From Peloplasma aerotolerans (lineage in GTDB: Bacteria > Bacillota_I > Bacilli_A > Acholeplasmatales > Acholeplasmataceae), in assembly GCF_030012175.1 (NCBI RefSeq), contig NZ_JASCXW010000020.1:1-34337 (forward strand): DNA of 34,337 nucleotides, given 5' to 3'. The notes beneath the pieces were generated by a model. It was not told the DNA's origin, did not search any database, and saw only the letters and a list, made by a program, of their open reading frames with translations. This document shows positions 22,550-30,683 of the stretch, piece after piece. The position numbers and the translations under genes were made by a program. The first letter of the stretch is position 1. Every line of letters begins with the position of its first letter.

Positions 22550-22957
22550 TTAGCGTAGTTTAGATTCCACCATATTTAGCAACACATCTAAATCAAAATC
22601 ATTATACTCATTTCTTATTATAGAGTTATCTACTTCTTCAGGATTACAACCAGCTAAATAAAAGCAAACTTCATAATGGTCCTTAAAAAAATCTAATCCA
22701 GCATTCTTATTTTTAACGCGCAGACTAATTTGTAGATCGATATCATCACTTCTAAGTTTATCCACATAAACTTCTATGAGTTCAAAACTGTATTTTTGTA
22801 GAAGCACTTCTAATTCACCAATAACATATAATCGTAGCAAGTGTGTCTGTTGATTACTTTTGATATTAACGGTCCTCAAATATTCCTTTGCTTTGTTTTT
22901 ACCTAAAAAAGTATTTTTTTGTGTTTTTTTATAAATAGTGCCATGACTATTCCTCAT
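22550..22957 (-). CDS. Hypothetical protein
   Basis: A 135-residue soluble protein, not recognised. The N-terminus is very basic (KKTQKNTFLGKNKAKEYLR), followed by a helix (THLLRLYVIGELEVLLQKY) and an alternating strand pattern (IEVYVDKLRSDDIDLQISLRV), ending in an acidic DFDLDVLLNMVESKLR. The ATG overlaps the end of the preceding gene by 11 bases (ATGAGGAATAG), so it is translated by coupling and the two products may work together. Confidence 0.5.
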   Translation of the reverse strand: MRNSHGTIYKKTQKNTFLGKNKAKEYLRTVNIKSNQQTHLLRLYVIGELEVLLQKYSFELIEVYVDKLRSDDIDLQISLRVKNKNAGLDFFKDHYEVCFYLAGCNPEEVDNSIIRNEYNDFDLDVLLNMVESKLR

Positions 22958-23846
22958 TTTTTAATGTTTCGTTAAATCTATTAAAGTAATCAATTGATTC
23001 CAACAATTCACTTCGATTATTAACATTGCCCATAATAAAAGCGATTTTTTTATTCTTATAATATAGTCTTGTGTCATCTGGATGCATCAATCTTTGCGAA
23101 ACTGTATAAGTGATATGTTTCATATCATATGCTTTTTTAATCCCAAAAATCGTTGTTTTAGTTAGTATACCATCTTTAAATACTATTTTCCAGTTAGCCA
23201 TATATATAAATAAAAAGATAGTAATCATATGAAAAGTTAACGATATAAAAAATCCGGTTGATAAACCTTCATCTACATAAATGCTAATCGTTGGGATAAA
23301 AATGATCACAAGTGATGCAATAGGCAAAAACCATAATCCTTGAATGGGCTTTAAAACATTTGTTACGCTTTTAACTATTTTTATATTATTATTTTTTTGA
23401 TAGGTTCTGATTGCTTTATCTAGTGAACGATAATTATCTTGTAAATAGGATATAGAAAAGATACGTTTGTTATCAATGTAAAATCTATATCCTGAACTCA
23501 CATCCCTAGATTCAATATGATCATATGCTATCTTTCTCGTTTTTTTAAGGGCGGTTGTATATTTACAATACGAATCAAAAACTTGAACTTTCCAACGAGC
23601 CATATAAATCGATAGACAAATAAAAGCAATTATGATCCCAGAGAAAAAAATGAATACGAAGACTATATCTGATTGATCAATTAAATCTGGTATAAAAATG
23701 AATACTCCAAATAATATACCAAAAAATACAAATCCAATTATTGGAAAAACTATCCAAGACAATGGATAGACTATTGTATTGCTATTGTTATCTGATGATT
23801 TTCTTCTAACTAAAATACTACTCAATATTCCGCTTAACCAATTCAT
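22947..23846 (-). CDS. Membrane protein with duplicated TM + PH-like unit
   Basis: A 299-residue protein made of two similar halves. Each half has two membrane segments, then an IYMARWKV.../IYMANWKI... strand, a KKTRKIAYDHI.../GIKKAYDMKHI... turn, and a short helix at the end. The halves span about residues 24-155 and 165-295. The soluble parts look like small bacterial PH-like domains behind membrane helices; I cannot name the family with certainty (possibly DUF6560-like). AGGAG at six bases fixes the ATG. It heads a compact cluster and may be membrane-sensing or stress-related, which is a guess. Confidence 0.55.
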   Translation of the reverse strand: MNWLSGILSSILVRRKSSDNNSNTIVYPLSWIVFPIIGFVFFGILFGVFIFIPDLIDQSDIVFVFIFFSGIIIAFICLSIYMARWKVQVFDSYCKYTTALKKTRKIAYDHIESRDVSSGYRFYIDNKRIFSISYLQDNYRSLDKAIRTYQKNNNIKIVKSVTNVLKPIQGLWFLPIASLVIIFIPTISIYVDEGLSTGFFISLTFHMITIFLFIYMANWKIVFKDGILTKTTIFGIKKAYDMKHITYTVSQRLMHPDDTRLYYKNKKIAFIMGNVNNRSELLESIDYFNRFNETLKNEE

Positions 23847-23945
23847 GGTATTCTCCTAAAAATTTTATAAATATTAGACCAACCCACATCCATCTAGTAC
23901 CTTTTGTTATAATTATACTTAATTATCATAATAAATGATAGATTA

Positions 23946-24803
23946 CTATTTTAGCATTGCTTGAATAAAAGAATCTTTTAGTGGTTCAACCAATATTTTG
24001 GGTTTATCTGAAAAATAATCAGGACCCGATCCTAACAGATTTATTTCCTTGCTAATCGCTAATTGAATGATTTTTTTTGCTTTATCTTGCGGGATTTTGA
24101 AGCCTAAAATAATGGATTTTGGTTTGATACTTATTGTCAATGTTTTACCTTGTTTTGTCCCTGGGTATACTTTTTCGGGGAAATAATTAGGTATCATTTA
24201 GCGCCACTCTTTCTCATATGACCATTCAAGAGCTTTTGTGTAAAACATTAGCCTTTGCTGCTTCTTAAATGAATCACCATCAAGCCTTATCTCACTGTAT
24301 TTTAAATCGTTATAATCCACTGGCTCTCCATACTTTGAAACTAGATTGTGTGCTTTAATTAGTTCATCAGATATATCTGCACGATACTCTGAATAGTCGA
24401 CCTTTTCTAGCATCGGACCACGTTTCAAAATAGTATCTGGTATATTAAACATTCCTTTATGTTTCAAATTAAGAAGGTGGTTCTTTGCTGCTTCTAATAG
24501 TTCACTTGCATCATACTCGAAGATGGCACCTTTATAAAGATTACCATAATGTGCCCACATGATGTTACTCTGATTGTCTTCACTAAAGCAAGTAATTAAT
24601 GCAGAATCTTGTATTGCTGAGTCTCTTAAGTTTCTAAAATAATTGCTATAGATTTTAAATTTGTCATTAATCGTTTGTGTGTTATCGCTTAGAGATTCAG
24701 GTAATTTCATTCCGTTTTTTTCTATATGAGACCTTAAAATAATGTTGAATACATCTACGGAATAAAATGGCTGGTAGAGGAAAGGGGATATGAACCCTAA
24801 TTC
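23946..24803 (-). pseudogene. DUF2971 gene, 5'-truncated and interrupted by an in-frame stop
   Basis: A 170-residue frame (ATG 24710) carries the DUF2971 core: ALITCFSEDNQSNIMWAHYGNLYKGAIFEYD at about 38-68, then ending LEWSYEKEWR. A TAA at 24198-24200 stops it. The very next codon is ATG, and the same frame goes on for 83 residues with the DUF2971 C-terminal pattern (ISIKPKSIILGFKIPQDKAKKIIQLA). The usual sequence after EWR is Leu, so TTA-to-TAA is the likely mutation. Upstream of 24710 the frame stays open and protein-like to 24803 without a start, so the N-terminal part is lost. Readthrough or restart at TAAATG cannot be excluded. Confidence 0.75.
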
Positions 24804-25183
24804 TTATTAAAAATTGCTTAAATTTTCCCCACCTAATTGACTCATTTATTTTCTATATTATAGCATATTTTGCAATCAAAAATTAAGATTCCAAATTTTT
24901 AATTTTCATTGTCTAATATTTCAACCGTCTTTTATAAGAAAAATAGACGTTTTTTATACAATTTCGATGATTTTAGTAGCTGTTAATATGAAAAGCCATG
25001 TATCAATTGGACTAGACTTATTAGTTTTCAAGTCTCATATTCTTATTTTATACTCTAGTTAAGCCATTTTATTTCCATGTTCAATCTTGGACACCATTAT
25101 TGGAAATTTGGAATTCGAACTGTTTTTTTATTTTTGATCTCATTTTTATTTTCAAACAATATAATTAGATGAGGTGAATTTAA
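24804..25183. other. Non-coding region before the IS3-type transposase
   Basis: 380 bases without a gene. It holds a plus-strand hairpin with T run (CGTCT 24926-24930/AGACG 24945-24949, then TTTTTTTAT), an AAAATTAA/TTAATTTT dyad about 24880-24908, and, near 25086, TTGGACACCATTATTGG. The last is weakly similar to the inverted sequence after the transposase gene (ACGACCATCTAACAATTT) and may be the left insertion-sequence end. Confidence 0.45.
24926..24957 (+). terminator. Possible plus-strand terminator upstream of the IS
   Basis: A five-base stem CGTCT/AGACG with inner T-A pairs, followed by seven T. No plus-strand gene precedes it. It could shield the transposase gene from outside transcription. 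Confidence 0.4.
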
Positions 25184-26437
25184 ATGAGAAAAAGAAAAAC
25201 AAGTGAACAAAAGGATAAAATTATTTTATCTTATCAGAATGGCCAGAAAGTAGAAAAACTTGCAAAACATTACAAATTAAGTCGTAGTATTATCTATTTA
25301 TGGATTAGTGGAGTGAAAAAGATTTATACACTTAAAAAACATCATTCTATTGATTTCAAAAACGAAGTAATCCAAAAAATACAACAAGGCTCAAAAATTT
25401 CAGAGATTTGTGAATTATTTAAGTTGAGTCAATCAACAGTTTATCATTGGGTAAAAACAATTGATATAAATCCTAAAAAAACAACGCAAACAAAAGTTAT
25501 TGAAAAAGTGAAATATGATCTAATACTTCAACTGTTCAAAACGTATTCAATAACCAATTCCATGACTATTAAAGAAAGAATAGCTTTAATTACTCATAAT
25601 AGTAAGTCGTACACTATTAAACTTTTATGTGAGTTGTTTGATGTCAACAGATCAACATATTATAATTATATCAATCATCAAACAACGCCACAATTAGAAA
25701 GGGATATTCTATTAAAGAAAGAGATATCTGAAATCTATAATAACCACAAAAAAATAGCTAGAGCAGCAAAAATTAAGGTCCTTCTTCAAGAACAAAACCT
25801 AACTGTCAGTGAGAAAAAGATAAGATTCCTAATGACTGAACTTGGTATCCAATTCACAAAGAATAAATACACTAAAAAATATCGTCGCCCAAGAACTTCT
25901 GTAAAATACCAAAACATACTAAAGCAGGACTTTAATCAACCAATCCCAAACAGAGTATGGGTAAGTGATACGACAGAAATCAAGATTAATTACAAACCCG
26001 TTTATCTTTGTGTCATCATGGATCTTTTCTCACGCAAAGTAATCTCTTATGAGTTAACCAAAGTTAATAATACAAGATTCACACTGAATACATATAAAAA
26101 GGCTGTAATCTATAGAAAAACTCACCCAATGATTTTCCATAGCGATAGAGGTGTTCAATACACTTCAAAACTTTTTAGAACATATTTACAAAATAATGAT
26201 GTTCTACTTTCGTACAGTGCTGTTGGATACCCTTATGACAATGCAGTCATGGAATCATTTTTTTCACATTTCAAAAGAGAAGCTGTATATCCTAAATACC
26301 CGTTTTCGACAATTCAATCATATAAAACAATTATTGAAAACTATATTGATTATTACAATAGACTAAGACTTCATCAAGGTATTGGAATGATAACACCAAA
26401 TTTAAAAGAAGGATTGTATCGAAAAAGTAATCGCTAA
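25184..26437 (+). CDS. IS3-family transposase (single fused frame)
   Basis: A 417-residue transposase. Two helix-turn-helix units lie at the N-terminus (about 8-42 and 57-91). An HTH_21-like linker region follows (ERDILLKKEISEIYNNHKKIA...), then an integrase core with DDE residues Asp262 (VWVSDTTEI), Asp321 (FHSDRGVQY) and Glu357 (NAVMESFFSHFKRE). The last two are 35 residues apart, as in IS3/IS150 members. Most relatives use two frames joined by a -1 frameshift; here one frame covers both parts. AGGTGA six bases before the ATG fixes the start. It is intact, but exact element ends and a target duplication were not found. The right end would be within 30 bases of the 46-bp repeat. Confidence 0.85.
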   Translation: MRKRKTSEQKDKIILSYQNGQKVEKLAKHYKLSRSIIYLWISGVKKIYTLKKHHSIDFKNEVIQKIQQGSKISEICELFKLSQSTVYHWVKTIDINPKKTTQTKVIEKVKYDLILQLFKTYSITNSMTIKERIALITHNSKSYTIKLLCELFDVNRSTYYNYINHQTTPQLERDILLKKEISEIYNNHKKIARAAKIKVLLQEQNLTVSEKKIRFLMTELGIQFTKNKYTKKYRRPRTSVKYQNILKQDFNQPIPNRVWVSDTTEIKINYKPVYLCVIMDLFSRKVISYELTKVNNTRFTLNTYKKAVIYRKTHPMIFHSDRGVQYTSKLFRTYLQNNDVLLSYSAVGYPYDNAVMESFFSHFKREAVYPKYPFSTIQSYKTIIENYIDYYNRLRLHQGIGMITPNLKEGLYRKSNR

Positions 26438-26469
26438 ATTGTTAGATGGTCGTTAAAAGGTTAACTTGC

Positions 26470-26515
26470 GATAAAAAATAAAAAACTTACTGAATGCTCA
26501 ATAAGTTCTTTGTTG
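26470..26515 (-). terminator. Cysteine desulfurase operon terminator = right copy of the 46-bp repeat
   Basis: On the minus strand AACTTA...TAAGTT (26484-26507) with inner TGA/TCA pairs is followed by TTTTTTATTTTTTAT. It lies 19 bases after the nifS stop, the natural terminator of that operon. It is identical to 21032-21077. Confidence 0.9.
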
Positions 26516-26533
26516 TTTATCAATTTTGATTAT

Positions 26534-27670
26534 TTAATTTTTGACTTCTTGATAACTACTAATAATACGATCTGCAATATCATCAATATCTTTGGATTCA
26601 TTGTGAATTCCAAATGTTATTCGAATGGTTGCGTAATGATTATCTAATTTGATTGCTTCTAAAACATGTGATTTTGTAATTGATGTTGAAGTACATGCAC
26701 TGCCAGTTGATACATATAAGTCTTTTGCGTCTAGTGCAAATGCTAAATCATGACTATTACAATTGGAAAACGATAAACTCAAATGCCCTAATAAGCGATT
26801 GTTGCCGATGTCTGCTCCATTTAATCTTAAATTCGGAATAGCTATCCTCAACTTAGAATAAAGTGCTGTAGCAAGCATATCAATATGTCTAGGATAAGTA
26901 TCTATTTTCTTTTTAACAAGTTCACAAGCTTTAGCAAATCCAATAATACCATAGACATTTTCTGTACCAGCACGATACCCATTTTGCTGATTCCCGCCAT
27001 CGATGAGCGGCTTCAACTCTAGTCCTTCTCTAACATATAAAACCCCGCTACCTTTTGGTCCATAAAATTTATGTGCTGATAAAGATAATAAATCAATTTT
27101 TAATTTTTCTAGATCGATTTCCATTTGCCCAAACATTTGAACAGCATCAACATGCAGTGTTACATGATGCTTTTGACATATTTCAATGATTTCATCAATT
27201 TTTTGAATTGTTCCAATTTCATTATTTCCCCATATGATAGAAACCATGAGTGTATCATCATTGATAGCTTGCTCTAAATCTTCTTTAGAAATAAACCCTT
27301 TTTCATCGACAGGTAGATAGATGACTTCATAGCCTATTTCCTCCATAGATTTGCATGTATGCAGTGTTGCATGGTGTTCTATTTGTGAAGTTATTATTCT
27401 TTTTTTATTTAAATGGGCTTGTGCAAATCCTTTGATTGCCCAATTGGTTGCCTCTGTTCCCCCAGAGCAAAAAAAGACCTCTTTTCCATCTGCATTTAAT
27501 GCGTCAGCAACCGTATGTTTAGCTTGCTGGATTGCTTTCCTTACAGCAATACCATCTTTATGAATTGATGATGGATTCGCATATAAATCTTTCATATATA
27601 TAGACATTTCGTTAAATACTTCTGGATCCAAAGGTGTAGTCGCAGCATAATCTAAATATATCTTTTTCAT
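26534..27670 (-). CDS. nifS: Cysteine desulfurase (NifS/IscS type)
   Basis: A 378-residue class V PLP aminotransferase-fold enzyme that takes sulfur from cysteine for Fe-S clusters or thiolated tRNA. It has IYLDYAATTPLDPEV at the start, SGGTEATNWAIKG near 69-81, EHHATLH near 98-104, the PLP lysine Lys201 in SLSAHKFYGPKG, and the sulfur-carrying Cys326 in STGSACTSTS. The short, fixed SACTS region and length fit group I (NifS/IscS). No IscU or other cluster gene is adjacent. Its ribosome binding site GGAGG is inside the last codons of the 97-residue gene before it (3-base gap), so the two are coupled. Confidence 0.93.
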   Translation of the reverse strand: MKKIYLDYAATTPLDPEVFNEMSIYMKDLYANPSSIHKDGIAVRKAIQQAKHTVADALNADGKEVFFCSGGTEATNWAIKGFAQAHLNKKRIITSQIEHHATLHTCKSMEEIGYEVIYLPVDEKGFISKEDLEQAINDDTLMVSIIWGNNEIGTIQKIDEIIEICQKHHVTLHVDAVQMFGQMEIDLEKLKIDLLSLSAHKFYGPKGSGVLYVREGLELKPLIDGGNQQNGYRAGTENVYGIIGFAKACELVKKKIDTYPRHIDMLATALYSKLRIAIPNLRLNGADIGNNRLLGHLSLSFSNCNSHDLAFALDAKDLYVSTGSACTSTSITKSHVLEAIKLDNHYATIRITFGIHNESKDIDDIADRIISSYQEVKN

Positions 27671-27673
27671 AGC

Positions 27674-27967
27674 TTATACCTCCAAAGTGAGATAACAATC
27701 TTCTAAATCCTTTAGATTGATAAAACTGATGTCATAATCAATTGTGCGCATTAAAACATTTTTAACTTCCCTTTTTTGAAAAGACTGAATAAAATCATTA
27801 ATCAATTTTTGTACAGCATAAGATTGATGAATAATACACGGTTCATCATCGTCAAAAAGTTCAATTGATTTTTTAGTAATCGCGTCTTTTTTTATTGGTA
27901 TATCAAGTGGTTTACCTTGATATACAACTTCGTGATTGGCATCGGTGATGATGACTTTATATTTCAT
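27674..27967 (-). CDS. Conserved-looking 97-residue protein of the nifS operon, unknown
   Basis: Not recognised. A soluble protein beginning MKYKVIITDANHEVVYQGKPLDIPI, with an acidic turn (ELFDDDEPCIIHQSYAVQKL, one Cys near 54) and a C-terminal strand-helix-strand (VLMRTIDYDISFINLKDLEDCYLTLEV, second Cys near 92). Its stop is three bases before nifS and its start nine bases after the DsbD-like gene, so the three genes are one operon. The position next to a cysteine desulfurase suggests a sulfur-relay or partner role like that of DUF1831 proteins in lactobacilli, but there is no clear sequence match. Confidence 0.65.
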   Translation of the reverse strand: MKYKVIITDANHEVVYQGKPLDIPIKKDAITKKSIELFDDDEPCIIHQSYAVQKLINDFIQSFQKREVKNVLMRTIDYDISFINLKDLEDCYLTLEV

Positions 27968-27976
27968 GATTTCCTC

Positions 27977-29125
27977 CTATAACACATAAAACAAATAATA
28001 TAGTGCTATACCTAGAAAAACAAGAGCACTAAAGAGTTTAATCCAATGTAACTTCTCTCTCATAAATACTGAAATAGACATAATTGATTGTGTTTTAACT
28101 GCAATAAACGTAATGATTAATAATGGTAGTACAAAAATAAAGTTATATAAAAGGAGTAAAAGAATACCTCTACCTACATAATCTGTAAAATGTATTAAGT
28201 GTAAGATTGCTGTGAAATAAGCTTGTCCTGTGCATAAAAATTCTGTGAATGAGATGATTATGCCTATGAAAAATGTAATAACATAGATCATTTTACTGTT
28301 TTCTTCCATCTTTTTAGTAAATGATTCCATGAGTTTTCTATTAAACTTTTGTATACCTTTTGGTAATTGATTTTTAACTTTGTTATATTTTTGTAACATG
28401 GTTACGATAAAATCATAAAAATTCAATAGAAATAGAATCAAAGTAATCCCAATGATGACCCACGGTAAATAGATAACCAAAACAGATAAAAATTGCACTT
28501 TAGATAAATATTGATACAAAATAGTTCCGAATAAAAAATAACTAATAAAAATAGCACTAATAAATGTCAAACTTACAGCTATTAGCACGCTTTTTTTCTT
28601 CGTAAATCCTAATAGGGAAATAAATAGTATCAACATTGCTATTGCGCAAGGATTCACGCCATCAACAAATCCTAATAACACAAAATAAGCTAAAGAAAAT
28701 CCACTTGCAGGAGCATCAATAGGAGGTAGCATATCAATTGTTTGTGAAATCTCTAAAACCAATCCATCATCAACTGCTTTATTAATCGCGCTTCTTCCAA
28801 CGAAATATGTGTCACCAACAAACAAAATGGGAACCATACCTTGCCTTAAAGGTACATTATATGTATACTGGTAGTTTCTGAACAAGACGGTATTGTCTTT
28901 GTCGTCTTCTAAAATGTATTTCCTAACTATAACCCCTTGGTTTTCTAAGGTTTCAAATACCTTGTCATCATTTTCTAATGATTGACATGCTGAACACAAA
29001 ACAGATCCAAAATATACTGCATCAAAAGGTTCTTCTGCAGCATACACATTGGGTGGATTAAAAGTTGAAAAGATGAAAGTGAACAATATAAATATGAATG
29101 CTACTATTTTAAAAAGTTTTGCCAT
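27977..29125 (-). CDS. Thioredoxin-like domain fused to DsbD/CcdA-like membrane domain
   Basis: A 382-residue membrane protein. Residues 1-29 are a signal peptide (ending VYAA). Residues about 33-130 are an extracytoplasmic thioredoxin-like domain with Cys44-SA-Cys47. From about 142 to the end a DsbD/CcdA-like membrane domain follows, with one Cys in each half: Cys160 in DGVNPCAIAML and Cys298 in EFLCTGQAY. This is the arrangement that carries electrons from cytoplasmic thioredoxin across the membrane. About six to eight helices are visible. AGAGGT precedes the ATG. Reducing-power export with the thioredoxin head as acceptor is the likely job; the final partner is unknown. Confidence 0.8.
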   Translation of the reverse strand: MAKLFKIVAFIFILFTFIFSTFNPPNVYAAEEPFDAVYFGSVLCSACQSLENDDKVFETLENQGVIVRKYILEDDKDNTVLFRNYQYTYNVPLRQGMVPILFVGDTYFVGRSAINKAVDDGLVLEISQTIDMLPPIDAPASGFSLAYFVLLGFVDGVNPCAIAMLILFISLLGFTKKKSVLIAVSLTFISAIFISYFLFGTILYQYLSKVQFLSVLVIYLPWVIIGITLILFLLNFYDFIVTMLQKYNKVKNQLPKGIQKFNRKLMESFTKKMEENSKMIYVITFFIGIIISFTEFLCTGQAYFTAILHLIHFTDYVGRGILLLLLYNFIFVLPLLIITFIAVKTQSIMSISVFMREKLHWIKLFSALVFLGIALYYLFYVL

Positions 29126-29213
29126 GCTGCAACCTCTATATCATCTATCATATACAAACTTTGATTTTTACAATTTAATTCTAACATAATTATTGATTTA
29201 TTGTTTTTCCCAT

Positions 29214-29251
29214 GAAAAAAAACATTCTTTTTTCTAATTATGAGAATGTTT
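29214..29251 (-). terminator. Terminator of the plsC-like gene
   Basis: AAACATTCT (29220-29228) and AGAATGTTT (29243-29251) form a 9-bp stem. On the minus strand seven T follow. It lies upstream of the DsbD-like gene. Confidence 0.85.
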
Positions 29252-29289
29252 TTCATTAATTTTTTGTTTTATGAAGTTAAGTTCACTCT

Positions 29290-30081
29290 TTATGCGTTTA
29301 TTTCAGTCACATCATTAATCATATCCATGACGATTGTCGATATTTCTTGTGTCGTTAAATCCTTATAATCTTGATATAACAATGGTTTTAAAATCGTTAT
29401 ATGTCTATGTGTTCTTCTAAAAGGTGCACGACCTCTAGTCAATTGGTTACCATCTAAACGTATAACCAGTATATCAGCCTCGGCTTTTTGCGCTAATTTA
29501 AAAGCTCCAGCTTTCATTGTTAAAACATTTTCTGCTAAACGGTTTTTAATTGTTCCTTCAGGAAAAATTAAAATAGCATGACCGTTTTTAACTGTTTCAA
29601 CAGCTTTTTCTAAGTCAATTGCTGTTTTTCTTGGATTATTTCTATTAATAGGGAAAACATCATATGCTTTTATCCAGGCATTTATAATCGGTATTTTCAA
29701 TACAGATTTTTTAGGTGTTAATGTCATAGGTCTAGGTAGTTTTTCCAAAATAGCGAATGCATCGGTGTATGATTTATGATTAGAATATACAACTAATCTC
29801 CCACCTTTTGGAACATTTTCTAGACCATCAACTTTAACTTTAAGATTTAAAATGAAATGATTGAGAAAATACGATATACTTCTCATCAAATATGCTTTAT
29901 ATGGATGTTTACCAGGTAATATTAACACGAGTGGAAACTGTAGAAAATATGCGATTAGAATCGTTAAAAAGGCTGGAATAATGCAAATGACAATCCATAG
30001 GGGTATCCAAAAATATGATGTGATGAGTGTTAAATAAGTGACATAGAATATATAACTTATGATGAAAATAATTGTCGCCAT
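29290..30081 (-). CDS. plsC: 1-acyl-sn-glycerol-3-phosphate acyltransferase
   Basis: A 263-residue membrane-bound acyltransferase that makes phosphatidic acid from lysophosphatidic acid. Two N-terminal membrane segments (about 3-21 and 24-56) precede the catalytic domain. Motif I is His102-x4-Asp107 in SNHKSYTDAF, block II is VFPINRNNPRK (142-152), and motif III is FPEGT (173-177). Block IV is less clear (ILVIRLDGNQLTRGRAPF near 205). GGAGGAAATT precedes the ATG. Downstream lies a good terminator, so it is a single-gene unit. Confidence 0.88.
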   Translation of the reverse strand: MATIIFIISYIFYVTYLTLITSYFWIPLWIVICIIPAFLTILIAYFLQFPLVLILPGKHPYKAYLMRSISYFLNHFILNLKVKVDGLENVPKGGRLVVYSNHKSYTDAFAILEKLPRPMTLTPKKSVLKIPIINAWIKAYDVFPINRNNPRKTAIDLEKAVETVKNGHAILIFPEGTIKNRLAENVLTMKAGAFKLAQKAEADILVIRLDGNQLTRGRAPFRRTHRHITILKPLLYQDYKDLTTQEISTIVMDMINDVTEINA

Positions 30082-30154
30082 AATTTCCTCCAGTATTATG
30101 ATGTATTATACTATATGGTTTTACTTTTTACCAAACTAAACACTTTGATATCAT

Positions 30155-30556
30155 TTATCTTAATTGTAGAGCATCTTTTCCATATTCCATAAGTTCTATC
30201 GGATTTCCATCAGGATCATTTACCCAACACTGATAATTATTGTCAAGTCCTAGGATGACATCATGTGTTAACTCTATCCCTTTTGAAACAAGAGCTTTAG
30301 CAACCTGTTTTATGTTTATAACCTCAAGACACAAATGTTGGTATCCAGTTACGTTAGGTTGATGAACTAATGTTTCATGTGCATAAAACAACTCAATAAA
30401 CTGGTCTTTTGAGACTTGTAAATAAACAATCCATGGATTTCCTTGATCATCGTTTAATGTGAATTTCTTTCTAAAACCAAATGCTGTTTCATAAAACTCA
30501 ATTGATTTTTCCATATCTGAAACTTGAAAAGCTAAATGTGCAATACCTTTTATCAT
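30155..30556 (-). CDS. VOC family protein (glyoxalase I-like)
   Basis: A 133-residue protein of the vicinal-oxygen-chelate fold, made of two beta-alpha-beta-beta-beta units. The metal quartet of glyoxalase I is present: His7, Glu55, His74 and Glu121. The sequence starts MIKGIAHLAFQVSDMEKSIEFY and ends VNDPDGNPIELMEY, both classical. It could be a lactoylglutathione lyase or act on other metabolites; low-GC Gram-positives often lack glutathione, so the substrate is open. CGGAGGT precedes the ATG. Confidence 0.82.
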   Translation of the reverse strand: MIKGIAHLAFQVSDMEKSIEFYETAFGFRKKFTLNDDQGNPWIVYLQVSKDQFIELFYAHETLVHQPNVTGYQHLCLEVINIKQVAKALVSKGIELTHDVILGLDNNYQCWVNDPDGNPIELMEYGKDALQLR

Positions 30557-30641
30557 AATGACCTCCGTTATTTTTATTTACATCTATTATACACCTTGTA
30601 ACCATATACATTAAAGCATCTACAAAAATAATGAAAATCCA

Positions 30642-30650
30642 TGATATGAT
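30642..30650 (+). promoter_or_regulatory. Extended -10 promoter element before the flavoprotein gene
   Basis: TGATATGAT is an extended -10 about 34 bases before the ATG at 30684. No good -35 is seen. Confidence 0.45.
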
Positions 30651-30683
30651 AGTGGTAAAGGTTTTATATTTAAGGAGAAATTG

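Larger units (their letters stand above)
21032..26515. mobile_element. Accessory island bounded by 46-bp direct repeats
   Basis: Without this block the cysteine desulfurase gene, its terminator and the ars promoter would be directly joined. Inside are poorly recognisable, very AT-rich minus-strand genes, a decayed DUF2971 gene, a 540-bp non-coding stretch and an IS3-type transposase. The terminator is duplicated at the two ends like an attachment site. No integrase is present, so the mechanism of arrival is unknown. Confidence 0.55.

Noticed and set aside
25184-26437. Programmed -1 frameshift in the IS3-type transposase
   Set aside because: Both the helix-turn-helix part and the DDE core are in one continuous frame, so no shift is needed.
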